NCBI GenBank assembly: GCA_916610825.1
Contig: OU744453.1
Coordinates: 12,543,826 to 12,607,825, forward strand
From: Haliclystus octoradiatus
Taxonomy: Eukaryota > Cnidaria > Staurozoa > Stauromedusae > Haliclystidae
DNA: 64,000 nt
Direction of reading: 5' to 3'
Shown: positions 1-10,270 of the stretch, one piece after another
Numbering within the stretch: position 1 is the stretch's first letter
Layout: every line of letters begins with the position of its first letter
The notes under the pieces: model-generated
The model's input: the letters and a program-made list of their open reading frames with translations, nothing else
What the model was told of the DNA's origin: nothing
The model's database searches: none
Position numbers and translations under genes: made by a program

Positions 1-62
1 TCACATACACAACATTGAGGGAAGCAATCCAATCATCATACGAAGATTTATAGCACAACCCC

Positions 63-1123
63 TTGATTACCCCATACATCGATAACCTGATATTATACCA
101 ACACCAAAGACTTGTTATTCCAAAATCACTCCAGCAAAAGACATTGCAAGATTTGCATGCAGCACATATGGGTCGTGATTACACATTAAAAAGGGCAAGG
201 GAGTGTATATTCTGGCCTAACATGACAAATGATGTGACAAACATGGTAAAATCATGCACACAATGCCAACAACATTCAGCAAGGGAACAAAAAGAAACAC
301 TCATCCAAGACAATCTTCCAAGCAGACCAGGCGAAGCCATTGCTACAGATCTGTTCAAATTCTCCGGGGAAGAATACCTCGTGATCACAGATAAATATTC
401 AAAATGGCAAGATACCTTTGAATGTGGCAAAAACGGAGCTACAACTGAGCAGGTCATAAAACATTTGATGGTCTGGTGCAGAATGATAGGCATCCCAATC
501 TGCCTTACGTCAGATGGTGGCCCACCATTTCAAAGTAAATTGTTTGCCAAACACCTCAGTGATTGGGGTACGCACCATGACCCATCCTCCTCATATCATC
601 ACCAAGCCAATGTATATGCAGAGTCTGCAGTGAAGACAATGAAAAATTTGATGACGAAAATCAGTCCAAAAAGTGCTCTTGATACCCCAGCATTCACAGA
701 AGGATTGATCGAGCTAAAAAATGCTCCATGGCATGACGGCCTCAGTCCAGCCATGAGATTATATTGACGCCCCTTGCGCTCCCAGCGCATCCACTGGTAT
801 TCGAACCAGCAGTGATGAAAAAAATAACAGATGCTGACAAGAAAGCTAGTGTCCTCAGACAAAAGGCAAAATGTGATTACGACAAGAAGGCAAAGGATCT
901 GGAGATATTGAAGAAAGAAACAATCGTACTGGTCCAAAATCCAACGTCAAGAAAATGGGATTTGATTGCAGAAATAGTACAAATTCAAGCACGGAGTCAA
1001 GAAGGCAACAATGAGGCACTCAATGATAAAACATCAACAACAACACCGCCACCAGAACAGCCAACGACCACTCCGAGGAGAAGTAGTAGAGTGAAGAAAT
1101 CACGGCAACACTCAACTAAGTAA
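63..1123 (+). pseudogene. Ty3/Gypsy-type integrase, 3' pol fragment
   Basis: The reading frame encodes the integrase end of a Gypsy polyprotein. Visible parts are an H-H-C-C zinc-binding module (HAAHMG, then CTQC), and a catalytic core with D in ATDLFKF, D in TSDGGPPF and E in YAESAVK, in the order expected for a DDE integrase. The first frame stops at 765-767. The same protein continues in another frame from about 764, through a basic tail rich in T, P and R (RRSSRVKKSRQ), to a stop at 1121-1123, so a small indel has broken the gene. Protease, RT and RNase H would lie upstream, beyond the window edge. No LTR was recognised on the right. The family call is secure; the clade is not resolved. 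Confidence 0.85.
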
Positions 1124-1398
1124 TCATCTTACAAGAGCATGAAGATACATGGAGTATAATCCGTTACATTATATTGCACAATGTATTACCATATACAATA
1201 ATGGATTGGGATTAGTACCCAACGTCCATACAAAATGTACTATGTTGCAATGAGGGCATTGCCCAAATTATAGTCTTGAACACAACACCGTTTATTGTTT
1301 CTCGTAACACAACAACGACAAATGAGCTTTCTGATGTTTCCATGACAACAAGAAACAACGAAAGCTTCATTTAAATGTAATTCGATTTAAATGTAACT

Positions 1399-1776
1399 AA
1401 AAGTAATGTAGACGGTGTCGCCCTACCGAAGGCACCCGTACCACTCCTCTATTTCTAGATGAGTGGCTTTTATCGCTGAGAGCAATAATTTTAAACGCTC
1501 TTTGTTGATCTCAGCCGCGACACTGCAGATCAATTTCAACAGATTTCATGGCAGATATGTCTCGATTGTCAATGGGCAACGATGCGCCGCAGCTACTCAC
1601 AATGCAATTCCCTCTGGACCATTCCATCCGCCATCTTCAGATGGTACTCATTTGATGTTTCAGATAAAGTCAAGGCTGAGTTGACCTTAGGGGGATTTGA
1701 ACCACGGTCGATCAGATATGATCCGATCTGAAGTTCGGTTGCTCTTCCATCTGAGCTAATCCTCCTAACCAAATTT
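1399..1776 (-). mobile_element. tRNA-derived SINE with 13-bp target-site duplication
   Basis: On the minus strand the element opens with a degenerate tRNA-like head: an A box (TTAGCTCAGATGG, around 1752-1764) and a B box (TGGTTCAAATCC, 1693-1704). The acceptor and T stems no longer pair, so it is not a working tRNA gene. About 290 bp of unrelated body follow toward lower coordinates. The unit is flanked by identical direct repeats, TTTAAATGTAACT, at 1386-1398 and 1777-1789. That is what target-primed insertion by LINE machinery leaves, so the boundaries are well supported. The body matches no SINE family I know. Confidence 0.75.
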
Positions 1777-1972
1777 TTTAAATGTAACTGTTAATAGGAA
1801 TAAATAATTTCGTGAGCTTGAACAACTATTTCATTTCCAACAACATCAAATCAATATATTGATTAAGAATGTCACCGACCTTTCACATGAAAACACTGAT
1901 TTAAGGTCAGAAACTGACCACCTTGAGAACACCGTAGATTCCTAAGAACAGCATAACAGAAACTACCCAATT

Positions 1973-2440
1973 ATGACATATCCAAGTCACTCTAGTAAGA
2001 CATACGCGGAAGCAGTATCTGCAATCCCTGTTGCAACCCTTGCAAAACAAGTTGAATTTGAGCAAAATGCTCAAGAACAACATAGATGTAATATAATTGC
2101 AACTGGATTAGTGATGTACAAACGGACATGGAATTATCACAAGAGATGTCAAATGACCTCTGAGTAGATATAACTCCATCACAATGTAATGTAAGAAGAG
2201 TTGCACACTTAATGCAGGTAGACCTCAGCGTATTCTTGCTAAATTAAATATTGAAAGAAAAATCAGATCATGCAAAGTGAGAAGAATATTCGAACTCTCC
2301 TAAAATATAATGGAGTGAGGATTACTATAAGCACTTCTAAAATATCTATTCTATTATGGAAAATTGAAGGATATCAAAGATACATGGATAAAACTCCATT
2401 AAAAAATGGCGAAGGCAACAGGGAAAGGCGGGGTAATTCA
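1973..2440 (+). pseudogene. LINE ORF1-like remnant
   Basis: Broken frames resemble the nucleic-acid-binding ORF1 protein of CR1/L2-type LINEs. A stretch reading KTYAEAVSA precedes a segment with CNIIATGL, like the first strand of the ORF1 RRM. In shifted frames downstream a piece reads GRPQRILAKL. The same order (YANI or YAEAV, then a V-RGL-like strand) occurs in the intact ORF1 of the LINE at 40959-41622. Several stops and frameshifts separate the parts, and no RT follows. The call rests on short motifs only and could be wrong about the LINE clade. Confidence 0.4.
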
Positions 2441-2691
2441 AGGTTGTTGAGGAGCGGAAGAGAGAACAAGGATGCAGACGATGAAGGTGGAAAAGAATTA
2501 GTTTCAAAACCCCCGAAAATGAAATTAGGAGAACAAGATGACAACAACACGACATATGATGACATCAGCACAATAGATGAAACATATTCTGATCAAGTAT
2601 CATCTGCTGAACCAGACGTCGATTCCTTGAATAGTAATCTAATTGGAAGTGGTACAATTCAGATTCCAGGTAAACAATTCTACAGTTGTTA

Positions 2692-3000
2692 AACGTTAAA
2701 ATGTTAAACTTCTAGTCTGCAAACAATCGGAAAGACTGTAACCAATCAGATTATTATGCATGTATCAGCGGCTTCCCTGGGGGTTACCCCGGGCTCCGAG
2801 GCGAATTAATTGACTTCTGCTCTGAAATGGATGCCCTGCGGGGAATGGCTTTGCAAATTTTTATTCCTACTCCCGGGAAAGCCCCAGGCAATGTAATTTT
2901 ATTAAATGAATAGATATTTATAACAGATTTTCAAAGACACAACATCTTTACATTGATAAATTTTGTTGTTATAAAATCATTTTAGTATGAAAGATAGCGA
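2692..3000. other. non-coding stretch with GC-rich foldback
   Basis: No gene is visible. Positions 2768-2890 are unusually G+C-rich for the window. The start (CCCTGGGGGTTACCCC) and the end (CTCCCGGGAAAGCCCCAGG) are partly complementary, so the segment can fold back. It may be a decayed MITE. The remainder is AT-rich and featureless. Confidence 0.35.
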
Positions 3001-3022
3001 CAAAAAATCACGATTAAATTTA

Positions 3023-3062
3023 TTCCGACGTTTCGACTTTGCTGTTGTCATTTTCAAGGTTA
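3023..3062 (-). ncRNA. possible hammerhead-ribozyme relic of the Penelope-like element
   Basis: Just downstream of the Penelope-like coding region, the minus strand contains GTCGAAACGTCGG preceded by a short pairing-capable segment and TTGAAAATGAC. Penelope-like elements are known to carry hammerhead ribozymes whose core includes a GAAA strand within GAAACGTCG and a CUGAUGA strand. Here the GAAAC side is intact, but the CUGAUGA side is only approximately recognisable. This is therefore a decayed or divergent version, judged on position and one core strand. Confidence 0.35.
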
Positions 3063-3207
3063 AAAGAATATTATATGAAATTACAAGATATATATAGGTA
3101 AAATTGTGCTAAGATATAAATTTAACATTCTATGGCTATTGTTTACAAAGAGAATTACGAAAATCTACAGATACAAAGACAATAGAACTCTGTGACAAAG
3201 GAAACAA

Positions 3208-5347
3208 TTAAACTAAAAGTCGCGACTTAATTGAATCGCTTTGAATGTTAGGAGTCGGTTTTAGCTTCCTGATTGCCAACATTTCATGCACCAAACTGTC
3301 AAATTTTGATTTACATTTTCGAACAACTGAAAACATGTGGGCAGATTCCCTGTAACTTTTGTTATGGGTTTTCAAGTGTTTGTCGACGGCCGACCCACCA
3401 TGATCACCAATGCGTTGATGGAGGTGTCGGCGTGTAAAACCAACATAATTTGCATAGCACGAATCACACTGAAAAGGATACACAACGCATTGGCGAGACA
3501 GAAGGGTCGGTCTCGGCTCACAAACTCTCAAATCGTCTACTATTTTCTTACTAGTATAAACTGGTCTGAAGCGTTGACCGACTCTAGCACTCAAATCGTT
3601 TAATTGACGCCTTACAGAGTTAGCAGACACTTCGTCCTTATAGGGCAATACAATATTAATGGTGTTATTATCTGTAGGTAATTCTTTGTCATTAGAATTA
3701 GTAGCAGAAAACTTACTTATTGTCCTATTTATTCTATCGATTGGATAATTTAATTTAATAAAAATATCTTTCAACTTTCTAAATTTCAAAAGCATTCTAA
3801 ATTGAAAGCATCATCAGTTGACGATAATCGGCGTGCAAGATCAAACATAGTAGACAATAGTCCCCGTTTGTAGCGGTCATCTACATGACTTTGATATTGT
3901 TTCGGCATTACGTTTAAGTTCTACGCCAATAAAAGGTATCTTTTGTTGTTCTTCTATTTCCATTGTAAATTCTAAAGAAGTACTATTATTAAGAGTAGCT
4001 AAAAATTCCAACGCCTTGTCAATACTTGGTACTATAGCCAGCGTATCATCAACATATCTACGATAGTAAGTCGGTAGTAAATTTTGTTTATCTAGTTGTT
4101 CTTCTAGACTACACATATATGCATTGGCCATTAGTGGCCCAAGTGGAGATCCCATGGCTACACCATTGATCTGTTCAAATAACTCCCCATTAAATTGAAA
4201 CAATTGATCTTTCGTAGACAATAATAATAGTTCTTCTAATTCGCCAGCCGTAATAGATAAATTATAAGTTTGATTAAACCAATCGTCCTTGAAGGCTTTA
4301 TCAACTAAGAGTTTAATCGTGTCGTCTACTGGAATATTAGTGAGTAGAAAGCACACATCATAAGATACAAGTAAATCACTTTCATTAACTGATTTCTCCT
4401 TAATCAGTCCTTTGAAAAAAAGTTTGTATAACTTAAAGGTTCTGAATAAATGATGATGATGATGATGATGATGATTAATCTCTTCGCAAAATTCGAAAAC
4501 ATCCCGAACAGTAAAAAAGTTGCGAGATAGAGGCTGTAACTTTTCTTCTAACCATTTTGCTAACTGATAGTTATAAGTATTTGTAGCTGAACGGATCGGT
4601 CGCATTGATAAAGGCTGCTTATGGGTTTTTGGCAGGCTGTACAGGTGTGCCAATCTTGAACCACGAGGTTTAATTGATTCAGCAGTAGATTTGGGTAGTA
4701 TTTTTAAAATAGCTTTAGTTACCTGTCTCTCCTTAGCTAGTAAAGGATGATCTACTTTTCTTGGACGTCCTCTTTTCTTTGATGGTTCTCTATAAGGTAC
4801 GAATGTATCACTTAAATTTGTTGAAGCGCGTTCCAGTAATTCGTTATATTGAGATTTGTATAACCACCACACCATTACCTTTATCAGGCTTCGTAACAAC
4901 AATATCAGTTTGACATTTGAGTCTTTGGACGGCTCTTAAAAGCTGTTTAGGCGGGAGCGGTCCTTTCCTTTTAACATAATTCAATGCAATTGAGCGTAAA
5001 GTTGAAGTTGTTAATTCTCTACATTCATCATTCATGTCAGTTTTGATTCTCCAACAAGCTTTTTCAAAACTTGCTAATGTTGAATTATAATCGTTGTCAT
5101 TGCCACGTCTTGGTAGTGCAAATTTCAAACCTCTAGCCAAAACAAGTTTTCCAAAGAACGATAAATTATAAGATGACAAGTTGGTTATATGCTTGTCAAT
5201 TGCTTGGCTTACGCCTAGCATTCTAGCTATTTTGCCAGTATGCCTCTCCATTGTAATATTAAATAATTCGCCACACATTTTCGTCAATGTATGTAAAATT
5301 AACGAATAACGTAAAGTGGAGCAAGTATTTCGAATATCACCATACAA
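3208..5347 (-). pseudogene. Penelope-like retroelement: RT plus GIY-YIG endonuclease
   Basis: Read from 5347 downward, the N-terminal region (5347-4844) runs into the RT domain (4902-3877) after a one-base frameshift near 4860. The RT shows HLYSLPKTHK, MGSPLGPLMANAY and the catalytic box RRYVDDTLA. A GIY-YIG nuclease domain follows (3795-3208) with a CDSC pair, YVGFTRRHLHQRI and EMLAIRKLKP. This RT-then-GIY-YIG order is diagnostic of Penelope-like elements. Compared with the partial copy at 5452-5789, about 55 bp are deleted near 3890, which creates an early stop just after the RT. Another small insertion lies near 3790. An in-frame run of eight histidines interrupts the RT. The copy is dead. 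Confidence 0.88.
4450..4475 (+). repeat. (TGA)n trinucleotide run inside the Penelope RT
   Basis: About eight copies of TGA/ATG on the plus strand translate on the minus strand as a run of eight histidines within the RT (between EEIN and LFRTF). The run keeps the frame, so it looks like microsatellite expansion after or during the life of the element rather than a functional motif. Confidence 0.8.
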
Positions 5348-5451
5348 TTGATTGATTTCAGATTTTAATGTCTTTAAATCAGTAATCTGTGTAGATAATT
5401 CTTCCTGTAATACTCGTAAATTTAATTGTAATACTCGTAAATGTAAATTTA

Positions 5452-5789
5452 AACGTAATGCCGAAGCAATAGAAACTTCAGTTTATCGGAAGTCAACAAA
5501 TGAAGGACTTTTGCTTCATTATCAAAGTCATGTAGATGACCGCTACAAGCGGGGACTATTGTCTACTATGTTTGATCGTGCACGTCGATTATCGTCAACT
5601 GATGATGCTTTCAATTTAGAATGCTCCAAGTTGAAAGATATTTTTATTAAATTAAATTATCCAATTGATGGAATAAATAGGACAATAAGTAAGTTTTCTG
5701 CTACTAATTCTAATGACAAAGAATTACCTACAGATAATAACACCATTAATATTGTATTGCCCTTTAAGGACCAAGTGTCTGCTAATGAT
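5452..5789 (+). pseudogene. second Penelope-like copy, opposite strand, internal fragment
   Basis: This plus-strand segment encodes the linker between RT and GIY-YIG domains (starting LKRNAEA, through SVYRKSTNEG and HVDDRYKRG, to FSATNSNDKELPTDN). It matches the minus-strand copy ending at 3208 very closely, and it preserves the roughly 55 bp that copy has lost. It starts abruptly about 105 bp beyond the 5' end of the minus copy, so the two lie head to head. After 5789 the frame runs into short repeats (GCTAATGATACTGAGGATG, twice) and leaves the element. Confidence 0.8.
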
Positions 5790-6061
5790 ACTGAGGATGG
5801 CTTGATGGCTAATGATACTGAGGATGGATCTGAGGATGGCTTGAGTTTGGGACCACTGGTCTTCGTTCGGCTATGTCGATCAGGCGTCCACCCTAAGCAT
5901 TGTGGCATTGTGGCGATTATTTAATTAAGTTAAATAATCGGGCAAATGATGAAAAGGTTTCTCCTATCAAAAATTAAATGATGTGATTATTGATATATTT
6001 TAATTGTATTTTAATTTCAAGATTTCACATATTATATTTTTGTATGTATATATTTTTGTGT

Positions 6062-6628
6062 AGATGACGTGGATTTGAATCAGAGTTCAAGATCAGAAGA
6101 GATGCAGAAAATAGTTGATAGACTAGTGGAAGCCAATGGCGACGCGAATAGCTGTGAGATGATAGTGACAAAGGAAGACGAAGTATAGTACTTTCAATGT
6201 ATATTGTGCGCTTCGAAAAGTAAAATAGTAACAAACACCACAATCCAAAGTCATTGATCAGACATATGAAAATGGATTTACATGTTTACAAGCTGGGTAT
6301 GGATAAAGCAACAGACACTGCAAACATCAACGCTGTAGATATATTTCGCCATATTGAGGAATCTATTGGTAAAGGTATATTTGTTTTGAAAGACAATACA
6401 TTTGCACACTGCAGGGCATGCAATGTAAATATCTTTCTCGTCGGAAGAGGGAGTGCTGTTCTGAAGGCACACACTCACATCAACAGTACTACTCATACAA
6501 AGTCTAAAGCTATAGAAATCCACAATAATAAAAGCATCAATGATTTCTTCATGCCATCTTCTTCGACCAGCCGACTAGAAACTGAAAATAAAATAAAATA
6601 CAACACATGCGAGGGATATTTCCTGTAA
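6062..6628 (+). pseudogene. transposon-type zinc-finger N-terminal fragment
   Basis: Two zinc-finger-like segments are visible. The first, near 6190-6260, has FQCILC followed by IQSH. The second, near 6400-6500, has CRAC then a spaced H and H (HTHINSTTH), followed by NNKSINDFF. C-x2-C followed by H-x5-H and a SINDFF-like linker is typical of BED/TTF-type fingers at the N terminus of transposon proteins. The first frame is broken by stops near 6188 and 6256; the second is open from 6254. It may be the front of the unidentified element at 6728-7010 and 11831-12668. That link rests on order and proximity only. Confidence 0.45.
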
Positions 6629-6727
6629 ACTGTAAACTATGGCAATAAAAATTTAGATGATAAACTTCTGATCAATGACTCAGCTGGTGGAGTTCACAAT
6701 TATAAAGATACATGGTACCCAATCCCA

Positions 6728-7010
6728 ATGGCTATAATCACCAAACAAACAGACGATGGACCAATCAAGTTCAAAGGAACATATAAACACAGAGATTGTA
6801 AACATTTCGCTGAAGAGAATAAGCAAACATGTGGCGTAAGCAAGACAATTCCTCACCTGCAGTCATTTTCTAGACGTCTCAAATTAAGAGCTAGCAAAGT
6901 CAACGAAGAGGGTGAAAGGGATTTATATTCTATCAGGTTAGATTTATTGACAACAGTTGAAAAATCTACTATATTGAGGAAAACGAGTGAGGTAATAGCA
7001 CAAAATGATT
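6728..7010 (+). pseudogene. unidentified element, left part (interrupted by DIRS)
   Basis: An open frame encodes a basic, cysteine-poor stretch (CGVSKTIPHLQSFSRRLKLR, then LTTVEKSTILRKTSE) and is cut where the DIRS repeat begins, near 7011. The reading continues conceptually at 11831 on the other side of the DIRS element, where LEEYAKRG is encoded. I do not recognise an enzymatic domain. The simplest reading is that this is the 5' portion of one older gene or element split by the DIRS insertion. Confidence 0.45.
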
Positions 7011-7021
7011 GTGAAGTTGAG

Positions 7022-7089
7022 ATTCTAACCCAGACCACCGCAGCAGAGATTCTATGGAGTAACGCATGCGCAATGTGTAGACTCAATTT
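7022..7089 (+). repeat. DIRS left terminal inverted repeat
   Basis: The segment beginning GATTCTAACCCAGACCACC and running through GCAGAGATTCTATGGAGTA to TGTGTAGACTCAA has inverted matches at 11510-11550 (CTCCATAGAATCTCTGCTGC) and at 11710-11775 (TTGAGTCTACACATTGTGC, then CTCCATATAATCTCTGCTGC). The first inverted copy matches the left repeat almost perfectly over about 36 bases. Confidence 0.8.
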
Positions 7090-7273
7090 TTCGCTCGCAC
7101 GTGTCATGGACGGTTGTTCAAATTATCGGTTTATATTCGAGTTGAGTTTTTAACATATTTCGGAGATTTGGTGCAGATTTTTAGTATTTATTGTGCATAT
7201 ATAATTTTATAACTTTAGTTTTTTAAATAACAATGAAAGATTAGTTTTTTCAAGTTGTTTTCAACATAACATT

Positions 7274-8370
7274 ATGGATTCAACATCGTTAACATACAGT
7301 CTAAGATCAATCGTTTTAGATGAGATCGTGGCATCAACAGCAGTACGTCAAGACAAACAATCATCTGAATGTACATTAAATTCCGTACCTATGGAAAAAA
7401 GGAATACCTGCCTAAGTGGCAGTAATATTCCTGCTCGTGATAATGTTCCGAACAATAACACAAATGACGACGAACTCAAGGAGATGAAGATTCAAATGAA
7501 CCAAATGTCCACAATGATTAATTCTATGATGCCATTGTTTGATCATTTAAAGAATAATCAAGAGAATTCATCAAGAAATAACATATTGTCAGAAGATGAA
7601 AATGAAGTCTCTGGTGAAGTTGAGGAGATCTGCGAAACGACCAAAGGTTTCAAATGATGGCAATGACAAAGGTGAGACATCAAGATTACTCGATTCGCTT
7701 GTTGCTGATGTTGAGGGCATAAGTCTAGAATCAAACAATATTCCTGCTAAAATTGCACAAGTGTTAGATAATATACAAACAAATGGCCTACCTTCTGGCT
7801 CACTAGAGCGCTATAAAGACTCCACAACACCTTCAAACTGTAAAATGCTGAAAACAACGAGGGTGGAACCGGAGACATGGGGCATTGTATCTAGATTCTC
7901 ACGTAGTAACGACATTAGATTGACCACGGTACAAGATATTAGTTCTGATTGCATCTGCAAACCATAACTTAAACACAGCAAGAAGTAAGTTTTTTCAAAG
8001 TGATATCGATCCATCAATGAAGGCACTCTGTGATACAGACTATCCAATTGGATCGTCATTATTTGGTGATAATTTCACAGAAAGATTGAGAGCAGTTGCA
8101 GATCGACAGAAAGCATCTAAACAACTTGGTAAAACTACAGTAACAACACCGGTACCTTTTTTAGGATATCGGGGACGCGACAGCAACACGTCGCGTCCCG
8201 TCAACACGTATCTGAATCGTTACAACAACAACAACAAAAGCTACGGCAGCAATCACGATCAAGGAAATAAGAGCTATCAAAAGTATGGGTGGGATATGCA
8301 GAAGCAAAGTTACAGTTCAAGTGGAAGAGCAAAGAATGTTGCGACATTCAAACGGAAATTCCAAAAGTGA
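7274..8370 (+). pseudogene. DIRS gag-like protein, frameshifted
   Basis: Three consecutive frames make up the protein upstream of RT. 7274-7657 is an acidic, Met/Asn-rich N terminus with a coiled-coil-like MKIQMNQMSTMINSMM. 7596-7967 has the conserved-looking core (PSNCKMLKTTRVEPETWGI). 8017-8370 has DIDPSMKALCDTDYPIGSSL and an Asn/Ser/Gly-rich basic tail (RGRDSNTSRPVN). Order and position match the first ORF of DIRS elements. Frameshifts near 7650 and 7970 break it. Its function as a nucleocapsid-like protein is inferred from family knowledge. Confidence 0.65.
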
Positions 8371-9464
8371 AAGAAAATTTAGAGGTAAGAACTTCACAGG
8401 ATGAATTTACAGGTGGTAGAATTAAAAAATTCTTGTCTGAATGGAAAAAACTAACAACAGATGAATTTATTTTGAATATCGTGTCTGGTTATTTAATAGA
8501 ACTTGACTCTCTTCCGACACAAAACAAAAATGGCTTTCTCAGAACAAAATTCAATAATGAGGAAACATTAGCTATGAATGAACTTGTTACGAGCTTTGTT
8601 AATAAAGGCATAATTAACTATTCGTCGAATGAATCTAAAGAAATTATTTCTCCTGTATTTGTACGGAAGAAGAAAAGTGGATCATATCGTATGATTCTAA
8701 ACTTGAAAGGTTTTAATGAAAATGTAACATATCATCATTTTAAAATGGACTCTATTCAACAATGTATGCGCCTTATGAAACCCGGTAGTTATTTAGCTTC
8801 AATCGATTTGAAAGATGCATATTTCTCAGTGCCAATAGATGCTGCACATCAAAAATACCTGAAATTTTATTGGTGTGACCAACTGTATCAATTTACATGT
8901 TTACCACAAGGTTTAAGTTGTGCACCACGGATTTTTACGAAATTGCTAAAACCATTGTACGCTTCTTTAAGATCACGTGGGCATGTCTCTAGTGTATACA
9001 TAGACGATTCATTTTTAGAAGGAGACGATTATGAGAGTTGCTGTCAGAATGCGGAAGACACACTAGATATATTAGAGCGCCTAGGATTCATTGTAAATAA
9101 GGGGAAGTCAATATTACAGCCTACTAAAATTATCGAACATTTAGGGTTTGTTTTTAACACCCAAGATATGACAGTGGGAATGTCTAGTTCTAACCACGAA
9201 AAGCTACTAAAGTTAGCAAATGATGCTTTGAACAGTGAAACAATAAGCATAAGAGATTTGGCGCGTTTGATAGGGAAAATGGTATCATGTTTTCCAGGTG
9301 TAGAATATGGAAAATTATATTATCGGCCGCTAGAGTTAGAAAAGTCAAAAAGATTGCGTGAAATGAAAGGAAAATTTGATTCACATATTATCTTATCTGA
9401 AGAGGCCAGACAAGTCATCAAATGGTGGATTAATGAATCTGCAATAACTAAGTATAAATTCTAA
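8289..9464 (+). CDS. DIRS reverse transcriptase domain
   Basis: This 391-codon frame holds a complete palm and fingers. Motifs are FVRKKKSGSYRMILNLKGFN, SIDLKDAYFSVPI (first catalytic Asp), LPQGLSCAPRIFTKLL, the active site box VYIDDSFL, and LGFVFNTQDMTVGM. These are the spacings seen in DIRS-group RTs, which synthesise cDNA of the element. The true start is unclear, because the frame overlaps the end of the gag frame and the likely start is downstream of 8289, around 8370. It ends at 9464, and RNase H continues in another frame, so the polyprotein is broken there. Confidence 0.85.
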   Translation: MGYAEAKLQFKWKSKECCDIQTEIPKVKENLEVRTSQDEFTGGRIKKFLSEWKKLTTDEFILNIVSGYLIELDSLPTQNKNGFLRTKFNNEETLAMNELVTSFVNKGIINYSSNESKEIISPVFVRKKKSGSYRMILNLKGFNENVTYHHFKMDSIQQCMRLMKPGSYLASIDLKDAYFSVPIDAAHQKYLKFYWCDQLYQFTCLPQGLSCAPRIFTKLLKPLYASLRSRGHVSSVYIDDSFLEGDDYESCCQNAEDTLDILERLGFIVNKGKSILQPTKIIEHLGFVFNTQDMTVGMSSSNHEKLLKLANDALNSETISIRDLARLIGKMVSCFPGVEYGKLYYRPLELEKSKRLREMKGKFDSHIILSEEARQVIKWWINESAITKYKF

Positions 9465-9467
9465 AAG

Positions 9468-10270
9468 GACCTTGTGAGGTTATTTTGACAACTGATGCTC
9501 CTAAGTTAGGATGGGGTGCATGTAGAGGAGGAGTCAAAACGGGGGGAGATGGATCCCTCAGGAAGTAATCCTTCATATTAACGCTTTGGAGTTATTAGCA
9601 ATTTTTTATGGATTAAAATCTCTGTGCAAAGATGCATATAATACTCATGTGAAAATTCTATCTGATAACACTACTGCAGTTGCTTACGTTAAGAACATGG
9701 GAGGTACTCATTCTTTACAATGTAATTCGATTGCCCGCAATATCTGGTTCTGGTGCAAATCACATGGGATTTGGCTCACGGCATCACATATTGCAGGGAT
9801 TGATAACACAGAAGCCGATATTGCTTCTCGTATATTTGATGATCAAACTGAATGGAAATTAAACTGTGATACTTGTAAGAACATTTTTGAAATCATGGGA
9901 AACCTCAGATTGATTTATTTGCATCTCGTATTAACACACAGTTAAAGGATTATGTCTCATGGCAACCTGATCCAGGCGCAATTTATATTGATGCGTTTTC
10001 AATTACTTGGAATAAAAATATATATTATTATGCATTTCCTCCCTTCAGCTTGATATCTCAAATACTGCAGAAAATCGAGGAAGACCAATCCAATGTGTTA
10101 TTAATTGCACCCATGTGGCAAACCCAATCATGGTTTCCAAAATTGTTACGACTGTTAGTTCAACATCCATTATTACTACCACGACGGCGTCGGATGCTAC
10201 AACTGCCATTTCAACCAGAGAAAATGCACCCCCTATCACAAAAATTACAGCTGATGGCATGTCGCTTGTC
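9468..10270 (+). pseudogene. DIRS RNase H and conserved C-terminal region
   Basis: RNase H residues appear as D in LTTDAPKLGWGA, E in ALELLAIFYGLK and D in LSDNTTAVAYV, spread over frames that shift near 9555. Past it, the region encoding IDLFASRIN, DPGAIYIDAFS, YYAFPPFSLI and APMWQTQSWFP is the extension that follows RNase H in DIRS elements and is sometimes annotated as methyltransferase-like. I see no clear methyltransferase motif here. The last part overlaps the recombinase frame by about 150 bases. Confidence 0.75.

Noticed and set aside
1463-1684. 73-codon plus-strand frame
   Set aside because: It lies entirely within the minus-strand SINE body.
1680-1770. Functional tRNA gene on the minus strand
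   Set aside because: A and B boxes are present, but the acceptor and T stems do not pair and the variable region is too long. A target duplication places it inside a SINE.
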